In this document: positions 17,019-25,584 of the stretch, in pieces
Numbering within the stretch: the first letter of the stretch is position 1
Layout of the letters: each line of letters starts with the position of its first letter
Position numbers and translations under genes: made by a program
NCBI RefSeq assembly: GCF_014192225.1
Contig: NZ_JACHXS010000007.1
Location: 62,001 to 126,000, forward strand
DNA length: 64,000 nucleotides
Direction of reading: 5' to 3'
DNA from: Pseudoduganella umbonata
GTDB lineage: Bacteria; Pseudomonadota; Gammaproteobacteria; Burkholderiales; Burkholderiaceae_D
Notes under the pieces: generated by a model
The model's input: the letters and a program-made list of their open reading frames with translations, nothing else
Told to the model about the DNA's origin: nothing
The model's database searches: none

Positions 17019-19592
17019 ATGGCAAAACTGAACGTGGCAAAACTGAACGTGGCGAAACTGAACATGGCGAAACTGGATGACATGGCGGCAGGCCTGGAGA
17101 ATGTCGACAGTTACGCGATTCGATGGGGCGGTGCCGCGGCTGCTGCATCGCATGAAACGGGCGGGGTCCTATACGGCATCGACGCGCCGGGCGCTGTGCT
17201 GCGTATTGCCGGTACCGTCCGCGACGACGTTCTCGGCGGTACCAACGGCAGCGACACGCTCGATGGTGCCGCGGGCAACGATACGATGCAGGGCGGGCTG
17301 GGCGACGACGAGTATCACGCCGACTCCACCGGCGATGTCGTCCAGGAGGTGACCGGTGGCGGGATCGACACCGTACATTGCACGGCGAGCCGGTTCACGC
17401 TGTCGGCCAACGTGGAGGCATTGCAGTATGCCGGTGCCGGATCGTTCACCGGCATTGGCAATGCGCTGGCAAATTCCCTCGTCAGCGGCAATGGCAATGA
17501 CCGGCTTGAAGGCGGGTCCGGCGACGATCGCCTGTCCGCCGGCGCCGGCCACGATACGATGATCGGCGGCGCGGGAAACGACGGTGTCACCGCCGCTTCC
17601 GGCAATGACATGTTCGACGGCGGCACGGGTATCGATACGGTGTACGCGATGGCGGCACGGGACAGCTACGCGATCCGCCGCGCCGGCACGGACGGCCTGG
17701 TGTTCACCGCCAAGAACGCCGGCGGTGGCAGCGGGCAAACGCTGACGGTGCACAACGTCGAGTACTTCGGCATGGCCGGCAGCTTTTATTCGCTGGCCGA
17801 GTTCCTGGCCGCACTGCCACCCGACGGCAGCGATACCATCCAGGGCACCGCCGGCAGCGATTGGCTGGACGGCTTCGATGGCGCCGATACGCTTGCAGGC
17901 GGTGCGGGCAACGATACCTACGTGGTCCGCAATGCCGGGACCGTGGTGGTCGAACTGGACGGCGGGGGCATCGACACCGCGCAGGTGGCCTATGCCGGCA
18001 AGGCGTGGCAGCTGGCCGGTTTCGTGGAGAACGGCAGCGCCGTGGAGGGCAAGCTCGGCGTTTCCATCGACGGCAATGCACTGGCCAACACGCTGACCGG
18101 GAACGCCGGCGCCAATGTGCTGGCGGGCGGCGCCGGCAACGACACGCTCGACGGCGGCAAGGGCAGCGATGTGCTGGCCGGCGGCAGCGGCAACGATCTT
18201 TATTATGTCGACGCGACCGGCGACACGGTGACGGAGCAGGCGGGCGAGGGCACCGATTCCATCGTCACGACGCAGGCGCGCATCACGCTTGCCGACCATG
18301 TCGAGAACGTGGCCTACGCGGGTACCTCGGCCTTCACGGCCACCGGCAACAGCCTCGACAACGTGATCGCCGGCGGCAGCGGCAACAACAGGATCGATGG
18401 CGGCACCGGCACCGATACGTTCGTGGTGAGCGGCGCCTTTGCCGACTACACCCGAGATCGACCCAACGCGAACGATGTCCTGCTCGTCAAAGGCGAACAG
18501 CGGATCACGTTGAAGAACATCGAGCAGGTACAGTTCAGCGATGGCTTGAGGACGATGTCCGAGATCTTCTTCAACAAGGCATCGCTTGCCGACGACACGC
18601 TGGCCGGCACCGATGGCAACGATACGATGGACGGCCTGGCCGGCGCGGACCGGATGCGGGGCCTCAAGGGGAACGATACCTACCGGGTCGACAATGCCGG
18701 CGACACGACCGTCGAACTGGCCGGCGAAGGCTTCGATACCGTCGACATCGCGATCAAGGCCAAGGTGACCTATACGCTGGGCGCGTACGTCGAAGACGCC
18801 ACGATCACCTCGACCTCGGCGGTGAACGTGACCGGCAACGCCGCCAACAACAAGCTGACCGGCAACGGGGCCGCGAACGTGCTGGCGGGCGGCGACGGCA
18901 ACGATATCCTGGTCGGCGGCAAGGGTGGCGACACGCTCGATGGCGGCGCCGGCAACGATTACTACAGCGTCGACGCGGCTGGCGACATGGTCGTGGAAGC
19001 GGCGAACGGCGGCCATGACATCGTGGAAACGACGGCCACGAAACATGCGCTGTCGGCCAATGTCGAAGCATTGCGCTATACCGGCAAGAGTGCCTTCACG
19101 GGCATCGGCAATGCGCTGGACAACGTCATCGCCGGTGGCGCGGCCAACGACAAGCTGACCGGTGGCGCGGGCAGGGATACGTTCGTCATCGGCACGGGCA
19201 AGGACACGATCGCCGATTTCGCCACGGGCATCGACAAGCTGATGATCGATCGCGCTGTCGGCAACGGCAACGCCGCGATCGACGGCGCCATCGTGGTCGG
19301 CGCGCCCGGCGGCTTCTCTGCCGATGCCGAGCTGGTGATCTTCACGCAGAACGCCACCAGCCTGACCGTCACGACCGCGGCCAAAACGATCGGCAGCGCC
19401 GCCACAGCCTACGCGAACGGCGACACGGCGCTGTTCGCGCTGCACAGCGGCAGTACCACGGCCCTGTACCTGTTCAGCAGCAGCGGCAACGATGCGCTGG
19501 TCGGCGCGGCGGAGCTGACCCAGATCGCCACGCTGACCGGCGTGGCGTCGGCAGCCGTCGGCGATTTCGGTGTAACGGGATCGCCGGGCTGA
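17019..19592 (+). CDS. RTX-type calcium-binding repeat protein
   Basis: This 857-residue, Gly/Asp-rich acidic protein is made of hemolysin-type nonapeptides (GGxGxDxUx), for example GGAGNDTLDGGKGSDVLAGG near residue 370. They are grouped in modules of about 90-100 residues. Each module ends in a strand region of the type YxVDxxGDxVxE...ADHVENVAYAG. The last about 140 residues start with DTIADFATGIDKLMI and carry no repeats, as in many proteins exported by type I secretion, where the signal is C-terminal. There is no N-terminal signal peptide and no catalytic domain that I can see. ATG 17019 follows the Shine-Dalgarno AAAGGAA. No ABC exporter, MFP or TolC gene lies in the window. Confidence 0.9.
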   Translation: MAKLNVAKLNVAKLNMAKLDDMAAGLENVDSYAIRWGGAAAAASHETGGVLYGIDAPGAVLRIAGTVRDDVLGGTNGSDTLDGAAGNDTMQGGLGDDEYHADSTGDVVQEVTGGGIDTVHCTASRFTLSANVEALQYAGAGSFTGIGNALANSLVSGNGNDRLEGGSGDDRLSAGAGHDTMIGGAGNDGVTAASGNDMFDGGTGIDTVYAMAARDSYAIRRAGTDGLVFTAKNAGGGSGQTLTVHNVEYFGMAGSFYSLAEFLAALPPDGSDTIQGTAGSDWLDGFDGADTLAGGAGNDTYVVRNAGTVVVELDGGGIDTAQVAYAGKAWQLAGFVENGSAVEGKLGVSIDGNALANTLTGNAGANVLAGGAGNDTLDGGKGSDVLAGGSGNDLYYVDATGDTVTEQAGEGTDSIVTTQARITLADHVENVAYAGTSAFTATGNSLDNVIAGGSGNNRIDGGTGTDTFVVSGAFADYTRDRPNANDVLLVKGEQRITLKNIEQVQFSDGLRTMSEIFFNKASLADDTLAGTDGNDTMDGLAGADRMRGLKGNDTYRVDNAGDTTVELAGEGFDTVDIAIKAKVTYTLGAYVEDATITSTSAVNVTGNAANNKLTGNGAANVLAGGDGNDILVGGKGGDTLDGGAGNDYYSVDAAGDMVVEAANGGHDIVETTATKHALSANVEALRYTGKSAFTGIGNALDNVIAGGAANDKLTGGAGRDTFVIGTGKDTIADFATGIDKLMIDRAVGNGNAAIDGAIVVGAPGGFSADAELVIFTQNATSLTVTTAAKTIGSAATAYANGDTALFALHSGSTTALYLFSSSGNDALVGAAELTQIATLTGVASAAVGDFGVTGSPG
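17022..17081 (+). repeat. 15-bp in-frame repeat at the RTX gene start
   Basis: Four tandem copies of GCAAAACTGAACGTG (diverging slightly) encode AKLNV-AKLNV-AKLNM-AKLDD at residues 2-20. Repeats 2 and 3 differ mainly at A/G third positions. Confidence 0.85.
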
Positions 19593-19618
19593 ACCTTCGC
19601 AACGTCGTAGTGAGCACC

Positions 19619-19649
19619 CGGCCCGGCCACGCCTGGCGCGGCCGGGCCG
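19619..19649 (+). terminator. GC-rich hairpin after the RTX gene
   Basis: A perfect 10-bp stem (CGGCCCGGCC / GGCCGGGCCG) with an 11-base loop lies 26 bases after the RTX stop. It lacks a T-run, so it may end transcription only with Rho or may protect the 3' end. Confidence 0.5.
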
Positions 19650-19683
19650 GCACCGCCGGTCGCGCATGGTGTAGCCTCTCGTC

Positions 19684-20904
19684 ATGGATTCCCTGATTTC
19701 GGCCGCGGCGCGCGCACTCGCCGCCGGCGACCCGCTCGGTGCCTTGAACCGCATCGCGCTGCGTGGCGACCCGGCCGCGCTGGCGCTGCGCGGCATCGCC
19801 ATGGCCCAGCTGGGCGAGCATCCGCGTGCGCGCGACCTGCTGCGTGCGGCCGCGCGTGGTTTCGGTTCCCACGAGGCGGTGGCGCGCGCCCGGTGCATGG
19901 TGGCGGAAGCGGAAGTGGTGCTGGCCATGCGCGATATCGGCGGATCGCCGCGGCCGCTGGCGCTGGCCGCAGCTACCCTCGATGCCCATGCCGATCACGC
20001 CAACGCGCTGCAGGCGCGGCTGGTCGCGGCGCGCCGCCTGTTGCTGCTGGGCCGTCTCGCCGAAGCGCAAGCGATGCTGGCGCAGCTCGATACCCATGGC
20101 CTGCCGCCGGCACTGGCGGCCGTTGCCGCGCTGAGTGCGGCCGAACTCGCGCTGCGTTCGCTGCGCATCGATGCGGCGCGTACCGCCCTCGATGGGGCGC
20201 AGGTGGCAGCATCCAAAGCCGGCATACCCGTGCTGCTGGCCGAAGTCGAGGAGGCCCGCGCGGTGCTCGATCGCCCGGCCGCCCGCTGTGCCGCTGCCGG
20301 CAATGCGCAAGTGCTGCGACTCGGCGAAGTGGCTGCCTTGCTGGCATCGGATACGCTGGTGATCGATGCCTGCCGCCGCGGCCTCGGCGCCGGCGGCACG
20401 TGGCGGCCGCTGGCGCGCCGTCCGGTGCTGTTCGCACTGGCGCGGGTGCTTGCCGAAGCCTGGCCCGGCGGCGCCAGCCGGGAAGCACTGATCGCGCGCG
20501 CCTTCCGCATCCGGCGGCCGGACGAGACGCACCGGGCCCGCCTGCGGGTCGAGATCGGCCGCCTGCGCGCCGTGGTTGCGCCGCTGGCGGACATTGCCGC
20601 GACCGCGCAGGGCTTTGCCCTCCAGCCGGGGGATGGATGCGACGTGGCCTTGCTGGAGCCGCCGATCGACGGCGACGGGGCGTCGCTCGTGGCGCTGCTG
20701 TCCGACGGCGCGCCGTGGTCCACTTCCGCACTGGCGCTGGCACTGGGAGCGAGCCAGAGGACTGTCCAGCGCACCCTTGCCGGGCTCGAAGCGGGCGGAC
20801 AGGTACGCGCCGTCGGCGGCGGGCGGGCGCGCCGCTGGCTGGCACCGCCGCTGACGGGATTCACGACGATCTTGTTACTCCCCGCTGCGCTGCCGATTCG
20901 CTAG
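19684..20904 (+). CDS. helix-turn-helix regulator-like protein with TPR-like N-terminus
   Basis: This 406-residue Ala/Leu/Arg-rich protein looks like alpha-alpha repeats in its first about 190 residues. Residues about 235-310 contain a SARP/OmpR-like winged-helix pattern (WRPLARRPVLFALARVLAEAWPGG...SREALIARAFRIRRPDETHRARLRVEIGRLR). A second short HTH (about 340-385; STSALALALGASQRTVQRTL) is followed by a basic wing (GGGRARRW). It is probably a DNA-binding regulator. The beta-propeller gene starts 50 bases downstream and is the obvious candidate partner or target. Confidence 0.7.
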   Translation: MDSLISAAARALAAGDPLGALNRIALRGDPAALALRGIAMAQLGEHPRARDLLRAAARGFGSHEAVARARCMVAEAEVVLAMRDIGGSPRPLALAAATLDAHADHANALQARLVAARRLLLLGRLAEAQAMLAQLDTHGLPPALAAVAALSAAELALRSLRIDAARTALDGAQVAASKAGIPVLLAEVEEARAVLDRPAARCAAAGNAQVLRLGEVAALLASDTLVIDACRRGLGAGGTWRPLARRPVLFALARVLAEAWPGGASREALIARAFRIRRPDETHRARLRVEIGRLRAVVAPLADIAATAQGFALQPGDGCDVALLEPPIDGDGASLVALLSDGAPWSTSALALALGASQRTVQRTLAGLEAGGQVRAVGGGRARRWLAPPLTGFTTILLLPAALPIR

Positions 20905-20954
20905 AGTGGTTCCACGGCGCCCCTGCGCGGCGCCCTCAACCGGAGGCAACGACA

Positions 20955-21002
20955 ATGAGCGACACCATGACCGAAACCATGAGCGAAACCATGAGCAGCG
21001 AT
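20955..21002 (+). repeat. 12-bp in-frame repeat at the propeller gene start
   Basis: Four 12-bp units of the form ATGaGCGAaACC lie head to tail. Each begins with ATG and encodes M-S/T-[DE]-T. Confidence 0.85.
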
Positions 21003-21671
21003 GGATTGCAACCCGGCAGCCGGGCCGCCGAGATCGTCCGTGAATACGGCCCGTTTCCCGGCACCCCCGCGATCAATGGCGTGACGCACGACGGCACGCA
21101 GGTTTGGGCCGCCACCGGCACCGGGCTGGTCGCCTTCGATCCCCGCAGCGGTGCGGTGACACGCACGCTGGACCTGCCGGGCGACGCCGGCACGGCGTTC
21201 GACGGCACCTACCTGTACCAGATCGCCGAGGCGAAGATCGACAAGATCGACCCCGCCAGCGGCGCGGTCGTGGCGTCGATTCCCGCACCCGGCAACGGCG
21301 GCGACTCGGGCCTGGCCTGGGCCGAGGGCAGCCTGTGGGTAGGCCAGTACAGCGGCCGCAAGATCCACCGGATCGATCCGGCAAGCGGCGCGATCCTGCG
21401 CACCATCGAATCCAGCCGCTTCGTTACCGGCGTGACCTGGGTCGATGGCGAACTGTGGCATGGCACCTGGGAGGGCGATGCCAGCGACATCCGCCATATC
21501 GACCCGCATAGCGGCGCCGTCCTCGAGCGGCTCGACATGCCGCCGGGCGTGGGCGTGAGCGGGCTCGAATCCGATGGGGCGGACCTGTTCTATTGCGGCG
21601 GTGGGGCGAGCGGCAAGGTGCGCGCCGTGCGGCGGCCGAAAGGGGCGGCCACGCCAGGAAGCGCATCGTAG
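20955..21671 (+). CDS. beta-propeller protein, Vgb/glutamine-cyclotransferase-like
   Basis: This 238-residue protein is built of about 45-residue blade repeats such as KIDKIDPASGAVVASIPAPG and KIHRIDPASGAILRTIESS. These resemble the YncE, virginiamycin-B-lyase or glutaminyl cyclotransferase-like propellers. There is no signal peptide. The first residues (MSDTMTETMSETM) come from a 12-bp tandem repeat that supplies four alternative in-frame ATGs, so the true start could be 20955, 20967, 20979 or 20991; the GGAGG near 20941 favours the first. Enzymatic role not established. Confidence 0.7.
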   Translation: MSDTMTETMSETMSSDGLQPGSRAAEIVREYGPFPGTPAINGVTHDGTQVWAATGTGLVAFDPRSGAVTRTLDLPGDAGTAFDGTYLYQIAEAKIDKIDPASGAVVASIPAPGNGGDSGLAWAEGSLWVGQYSGRKIHRIDPASGAILRTIESSRFVTGVTWVDGELWHGTWEGDASDIRHIDPHSGAVLERLDMPPGVGVSGLESDGADLFYCGGGASGKVRAVRRPKGAATPGSAS

Positions 21672-21687
21672 GTGGCGAACCGCCCGC

Positions 21688-22911
21688 TCAACCCAGCACG
21701 AAACGCTTCTGCGCCGGCAGGCAATGGCGGTGCAGGTCGTAGCCGTCGACGATCGTCTGCCGCGCGGCCGCGCGCAGGTGCGCCAGGCTGTCGCGCCGCT
21801 CCAGCGCGTCGGCGACCGTCGCCGCCAGTGCCCCGTGGTCGAAGAAGTCCGTCAGCAGGCCGTTGCGGCCATGCTGGATCACCTCTTCCAGCGGCGCGGT
21901 GCGCGAGCCGACCACCAGGCAGCCGGTGCTCATCGCCTCCATCAGCGACCAGGACAGCACGAACGGATAGGTGAGGTAGGTGTAAACGGCCGATACCTGC
22001 ATCAGCTGCGTCAGCAGCGCATGCGGCAGGCGGCCGACGAAGTGCACGCGGCGCATGTCCAGCCGGGGCATCACTTCGTCGCGAAAAATGGTTTTCCACG
22101 ACTTGCCGTCCGGCGCGGCGGCGCCGTAGCTGACGCCGTCGCCGCCGACGATGATCACCCGCGCGTTGGGCCGCAGCCGCTGTAGCTCGGGCAGCGCGCG
22201 CATGAAGATGTGGTAGCCGCGGTACGGTTCCAGGTGGCGCGAGACGAACGTGACGACCTCGTCGCCCGGCTTCAGCACCACGCCGGCACCGCTCAGCGTC
22301 ACGTATGCCTGCGCGTCGGGGCGGAAGCGGCCGGTGTCGATGCCGTCGTGGATCACGCTGATGCGGTCGCGAAACCAGCGGGGATGGCGGTCGGCCTGGA
22401 ACACCGTTGGCGACAGGCCGGCATCGGCCACCGACATGGCGTGCAGCAGGTGCGTGTTGCGCAGCCGCAGGCGCTGCAGGCTGGCCAGGTCGGGCGGGCC
22501 GGAGAACTCCGGGTCGAAATGCGAATCGCCGCCTTCGGCACCGTAATAGTATTCGGCGTAGATCAGCAGGCGGGCACGCGGAAAGACGTCCTTCGCATAC
22601 AGCGCCTCGCCCCAGCCGGGGTGGGCGAACACGATATCGGGCGTGAAGCCGTCCGTCTTGAGGCGGTGCAGCGCCGCGGCGGCCGATTCGCCGCGCAGCA
22701 CCTTGCCGTACAGGTCTCTCAGCTGCGGCGCCTGCTGCCGCGTGTCCGCCGGCACGCGCGCCTGGTGCACGACGTAGCGCACGCCGGGCAGGCGGTCGGC
22801 CTGTTCAGCCATGCCCAGCGCCACCACCTCGTGGCCTTCGGCCGCCAGCGCGGGCGCCAGGTGGCGGAACTGGCCTGGGAAATTCTGGTGAACGAAGAGG
22901 ATGCGCGCCAT
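21688..22911 (-). CDS. glycosyltransferase family 4 protein
   Basis: This 407-residue GT-B enzyme starts MARILFVHQNFPGQFRHLAPAL. The acceptor-binding N-terminal Rossmann domain is followed by a donor-binding C-terminal domain. That domain has VSRHLEPYRGYHIFMRALP and VIIVGGDGVSYG, and later the EX7E-like region FVLSWSLMEAMSTGCLVVGSRTAPLEEVI. It probably transfers a nucleotide-sugar-derived hexose to a surface glycan, but no polysaccharide cluster surrounds it. It starts directly at the stop of the NTF2-like gene (no gap), so the two are likely co-transcribed. Confidence 0.9.
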   Translation of the reverse strand: MARILFVHQNFPGQFRHLAPALAAEGHEVVALGMAEQADRLPGVRYVVHQARVPADTRQQAPQLRDLYGKVLRGESAAAALHRLKTDGFTPDIVFAHPGWGEALYAKDVFPRARLLIYAEYYYGAEGGDSHFDPEFSGPPDLASLQRLRLRNTHLLHAMSVADAGLSPTVFQADRHPRWFRDRISVIHDGIDTGRFRPDAQAYVTLSGAGVVLKPGDEVVTFVSRHLEPYRGYHIFMRALPELQRLRPNARVIIVGGDGVSYGAAAPDGKSWKTIFRDEVMPRLDMRRVHFVGRLPHALLTQLMQVSAVYTYLTYPFVLSWSLMEAMSTGCLVVGSRTAPLEEVIQHGRNGLLTDFFDHGALAATVADALERRDSLAHLRAAARQTIVDGYDLHRHCLPAQKRFVLG

Positions 22912-23481
22912 TTACTCGGCCCTGGCCTTGGCGCCGGCCGCGGCGTTGCCCCTGCTGTTGCCGTTCTCGCTGGTCTTGCCGGTGCGGTCTTTTTCGAACT
23001 CGGCGATCGCCTTCGCGAAGCCGTCGACCAGCGCATTCGGCACCGCCAGCGACAGCTGGTAATGCTCGATCAGGAAGCCTTTGCCGGTGTTGCGCAGCAC
23101 GCCGCTGGCCTGGCATGTGCCCATCTGCGTGTTCAGCTGCTCGTCGAACCACACGTAGCGCCGGTCGGACGAGAAATACACATTGCGCTTCTGCGCGGTA
23201 AAGGCCCAGGCCTTCTTCGCGTCGAAATAGGGCCTGGCCCAGGCCTTGAACTGGTCGCGGGTCCATACCTCGGTCTTGTCGGTACCGATGTACACGCCGT
23301 TCGGCGCGATCTTGTCGAAGTACGCCGGCCGGGTATGCGCGGCATCGTCGTGCCAGCCGTCGACGAAGGCATTGACCTGCCGGGTGAACTCGGCCGCATC
23401 AGGAAGCTGCGCATACGCGGGCGCGGCGGCCAGCACCGCAGTGGCTGCCGCGGCGGCGAAAGTGGTGGCCAGTGACCTCAT
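22912..23481 (-). CDS. secreted NTF2/SnoaL-like protein
   Basis: This 189-residue protein has a clear Sec signal peptide (MRSLATTFAAAAATAVLAAAPAYA) that fixes the start at 23481. The mature part (about 28-150) looks like a cone-shaped NTF2/SnoaL fold (FVDGWHDDAAHTRPAYFDKIAPNGVYIGTD). A low-complexity tail with Lys, Gly and Ala follows. It is likely periplasmic. The family includes small ligand-binding proteins and isomerases; catalytic residues cannot be assigned. Confidence 0.75.
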   Translation of the reverse strand: MRSLATTFAAAAATAVLAAAPAYAQLPDAAEFTRQVNAFVDGWHDDAAHTRPAYFDKIAPNGVYIGTDKTEVWTRDQFKAWARPYFDAKKAWAFTAQKRNVYFSSDRRYVWFDEQLNTQMGTCQASGVLRNTGKGFLIEHYQLSLAVPNALVDGFAKAIAEFEKDRTGKTSENGNSRGNAAAGAKARAE

Positions 23482-23593
23482 CGAATCCTCCTGTCGGGCA
23501 AAACGGCGAGGATACCTCAGCGGCACGGCGCTGGCGAACTCCGGCCCGGATTCCGTTGCATGAAAGCCGTGCGGCCGGCCTCAAGGCTGCCTG

Positions 23594-23599
23594 TATAAT
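23594..23599 (+). promoter_or_regulatory. probable -10 box of the NYN-domain gene
   Basis: A perfect TATAAT lies 30 bases before the ATG at 23629. No convincing -35 box is present at standard spacing. Transcription from here would give a leader of about 22 nt. Confidence 0.4.
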
Positions 23600-23628
23600 C
23601 AGCGGCTCCACCGCTACCCAAGAGACTC

Positions 23629-25416
23629 ATGGCTTCATCCAACGATAATGTCAGCATGGCGCTGTTTTGCGACTTCGAGAACGTCGCACTCGGCGTGCGC
23701 GACGCGAACTACGAAAAATTCGACATCAAGCCCGTGCTGGAACGCCTGCTGCTCAAGGGTAGCATCGTGGTCAAGAAGGCTTACTGCGACTGGGACCGCT
23801 ACAAGGGCTTCAAGGGTCCGATGCACGAGGCGAACTTCGAGCTGATCGAAATCCCCCACGTGCGCATCTCCGGCAAGAACTCGGCCGACATCCGCATGGT
23901 CGTCGATGCGCTGGACCTGTGCTACACGAAAGCCCATGTCAACACCTTCGTCATCATTTCGGGCGACTCGGACTTTTCGCCGCTGGTGTCGAAACTGCGC
24001 GAAAACAACAAGAAGGTCATCGGTGTCGGCGTCAAGGACTCCACCTCCGACCTGCTGGTGGCCAACTGCGACGAATTCATCTTCTACGACGACCTGGTGC
24101 GCGAGAGCCGCCGCCAGCGCAAGGACGTGCGCGACCAGCAGCAGCCGAAGCGCTCGCCGGAAGAGGAAAAGAAAAAGCGCGAAGAATCGGAACGGCGCCG
24201 TGTCGAGGCCCTCGACATCGCCTACGAGACCTTCGATGCGCTGATCGCCGAGCGGGGCGACAGCGGCAAGATCTGGGCTTCGGTACTGAAGGAAGCGATC
24301 AAGCGCCGCAAGCCCGATTTCAACGAGGCCTATTACGGCTTCCGCACCTTCGGCAACCTGCTGGAAGAAATGAAGGCGCGCGGCCTGCTTGAATTCGGCC
24401 GCGACGAGAAATCCGGCGCCTACGTCTATCGCAGCAGCTCGGCGCCGGCACTGGTGCAGGGCGGTGAAGCAGCCGATGCCGAATCGGCGACCGAAGCGGT
24501 GGTGGCGGCGCCGGAAGCGGCCGAGGCGCAGGACAAGCGCGAAGGCCGGCGTGGCCGCGGCAACCGTGGCGGCCGCAACCGCCGCGGCGGTGCGCCGGAG
24601 GCCGTCGAAGCCGCCGCTCATCCCGGACCGTGGGGCGCGCATGCCGAGGCGCAGGATGATGGGGCCAGCGAGGAGGCGGACGATGCCGCCGGCGAAATCA
24701 CCGACGATGTGTCCAATGAGGCGGACAATGAGGTGTCCAACGAGGCGGGCAGCGAGGTGGCGGAAGACCTGGGCGAGGAACTCTCCGCAGGGGCCGAGCT
24801 GGATGAGGACGAACTGGCCGTAGCGCTTGAATCGGCCGCCGCCGATTACGCGAACGAACTGGCCTCGGCGGAGCAGGCGCTGGAAGAAATGGCCCGCGAA
24901 GTCAGGGAAACGCGCCGTGCCCGCGCGGCCGGGCAACTGTCGGCGGCCGAACAGGCAGCCAGGGCGTTTGCCGAACTGCATGCGGAAAGCGTCGCTGCAC
25001 CTGAAGCGGAAGCCGAAACCAACGCCGAAGACGAAGCCGAAACCGAAGCGACGGCCGAAGAGCCTGCCGAAGCCGCACCGCCCAAGCGCAGCCGTACCAG
25101 CGCTCGCAAGCAGGCGGCGACGAAAAAGCCCGCGCGGTCCAGCAAGGCCGCCAAGGCCGCTGTCGCCAGCGCCGAACCGGAAGCTGCGGCGGAACCGGAA
25201 CCTGCGGCGGAGCCGGTGCCCGCGCCGGAAGCGGCACCTGCCGCACCGGAAGCGCCGGAGCCGGTATCGGCACCCGAGGCAGGCGCTGCACCGATCGAGC
25301 CGGCCGAGCCGGCGCCAGACGAAGCACCGCAGCGCGCCAAGAAGCCGCGGACGCCGTCGCGCAGCAGGCTGCCACGCAAGCCGAAGAGCAAGCCCGAAGG
25401 CGATGCCGAAGGCTGA
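23629..25416 (+). CDS. NYN-domain (LabA/DUF88) putative RNase with LOTUS/OST-HTH domain and long charged tail
   Basis: The 595 residues divide into three parts. Residues 8-160 are a NYN/PIN-like nuclease domain with acidic residues in ALFCDFENVAL, SADIRMVVDALDL and IISGDSDFSPLV. Residues about 195-280 match an OST-HTH/LOTUS RNA-binding module (RVEALDIAYETFDALI...YGFRTFGNLLEEMKARGLLEF). Residues about 290-595 are disordered: an RGRGNRGGRNRRGG patch, then Ala/Glu-rich repeats, then a Lys/Arg/Pro tail. The layout suggests an RNA-targeting nuclease or scaffold. Only the first two domains are assignable. Confidence 0.85.
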   Translation: MASSNDNVSMALFCDFENVALGVRDANYEKFDIKPVLERLLLKGSIVVKKAYCDWDRYKGFKGPMHEANFELIEIPHVRISGKNSADIRMVVDALDLCYTKAHVNTFVIISGDSDFSPLVSKLRENNKKVIGVGVKDSTSDLLVANCDEFIFYDDLVRESRRQRKDVRDQQQPKRSPEEEKKKREESERRRVEALDIAYETFDALIAERGDSGKIWASVLKEAIKRRKPDFNEAYYGFRTFGNLLEEMKARGLLEFGRDEKSGAYVYRSSSAPALVQGGEAADAESATEAVVAAPEAAEAQDKREGRRGRGNRGGRNRRGGAPEAVEAAAHPGPWGAHAEAQDDGASEEADDAAGEITDDVSNEADNEVSNEAGSEVAEDLGEELSAGAELDEDELAVALESAAADYANELASAEQALEEMAREVRETRRARAAGQLSAAEQAARAFAELHAESVAAPEAEAETNAEDEAETEATAEEPAEAAPPKRSRTSARKQAATKKPARSSKAAKAAVASAEPEAAAEPEPAAEPVPAPEAAPAAPEAPEPVSAPEAGAAPIEPAEPAPDEAPQRAKKPRTPSRSRLPRKPKSKPEGDAEG

Positions 25417-25427
25417 TTTCGTTGAGT

Positions 25428-25454
25428 GAAAGCGCCAGATCCGCCGGCGCTTTC
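25428..25454 (+). terminator. hairpin after the NYN gene
   Basis: GAAAGCGCC (25428-25436) pairs perfectly with GGCGCTTTC (25446-25454) around a 9-base loop, 12 bases after the stop. Only a weak T/C stretch follows. Confidence 0.6.
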
Positions 25455-25584
25455 ATCGTCCTCCCGAACTGCCGGCAGCCGCCGGCAGTTTGCTTTTCCG
25501 GCCCCCCATCCCGGGCCGACGGTAATTTACTGCCGCCGGCTTTGCTGCCATACTGCGCGTCACGAGAACTCATGGCGGCTGTCG

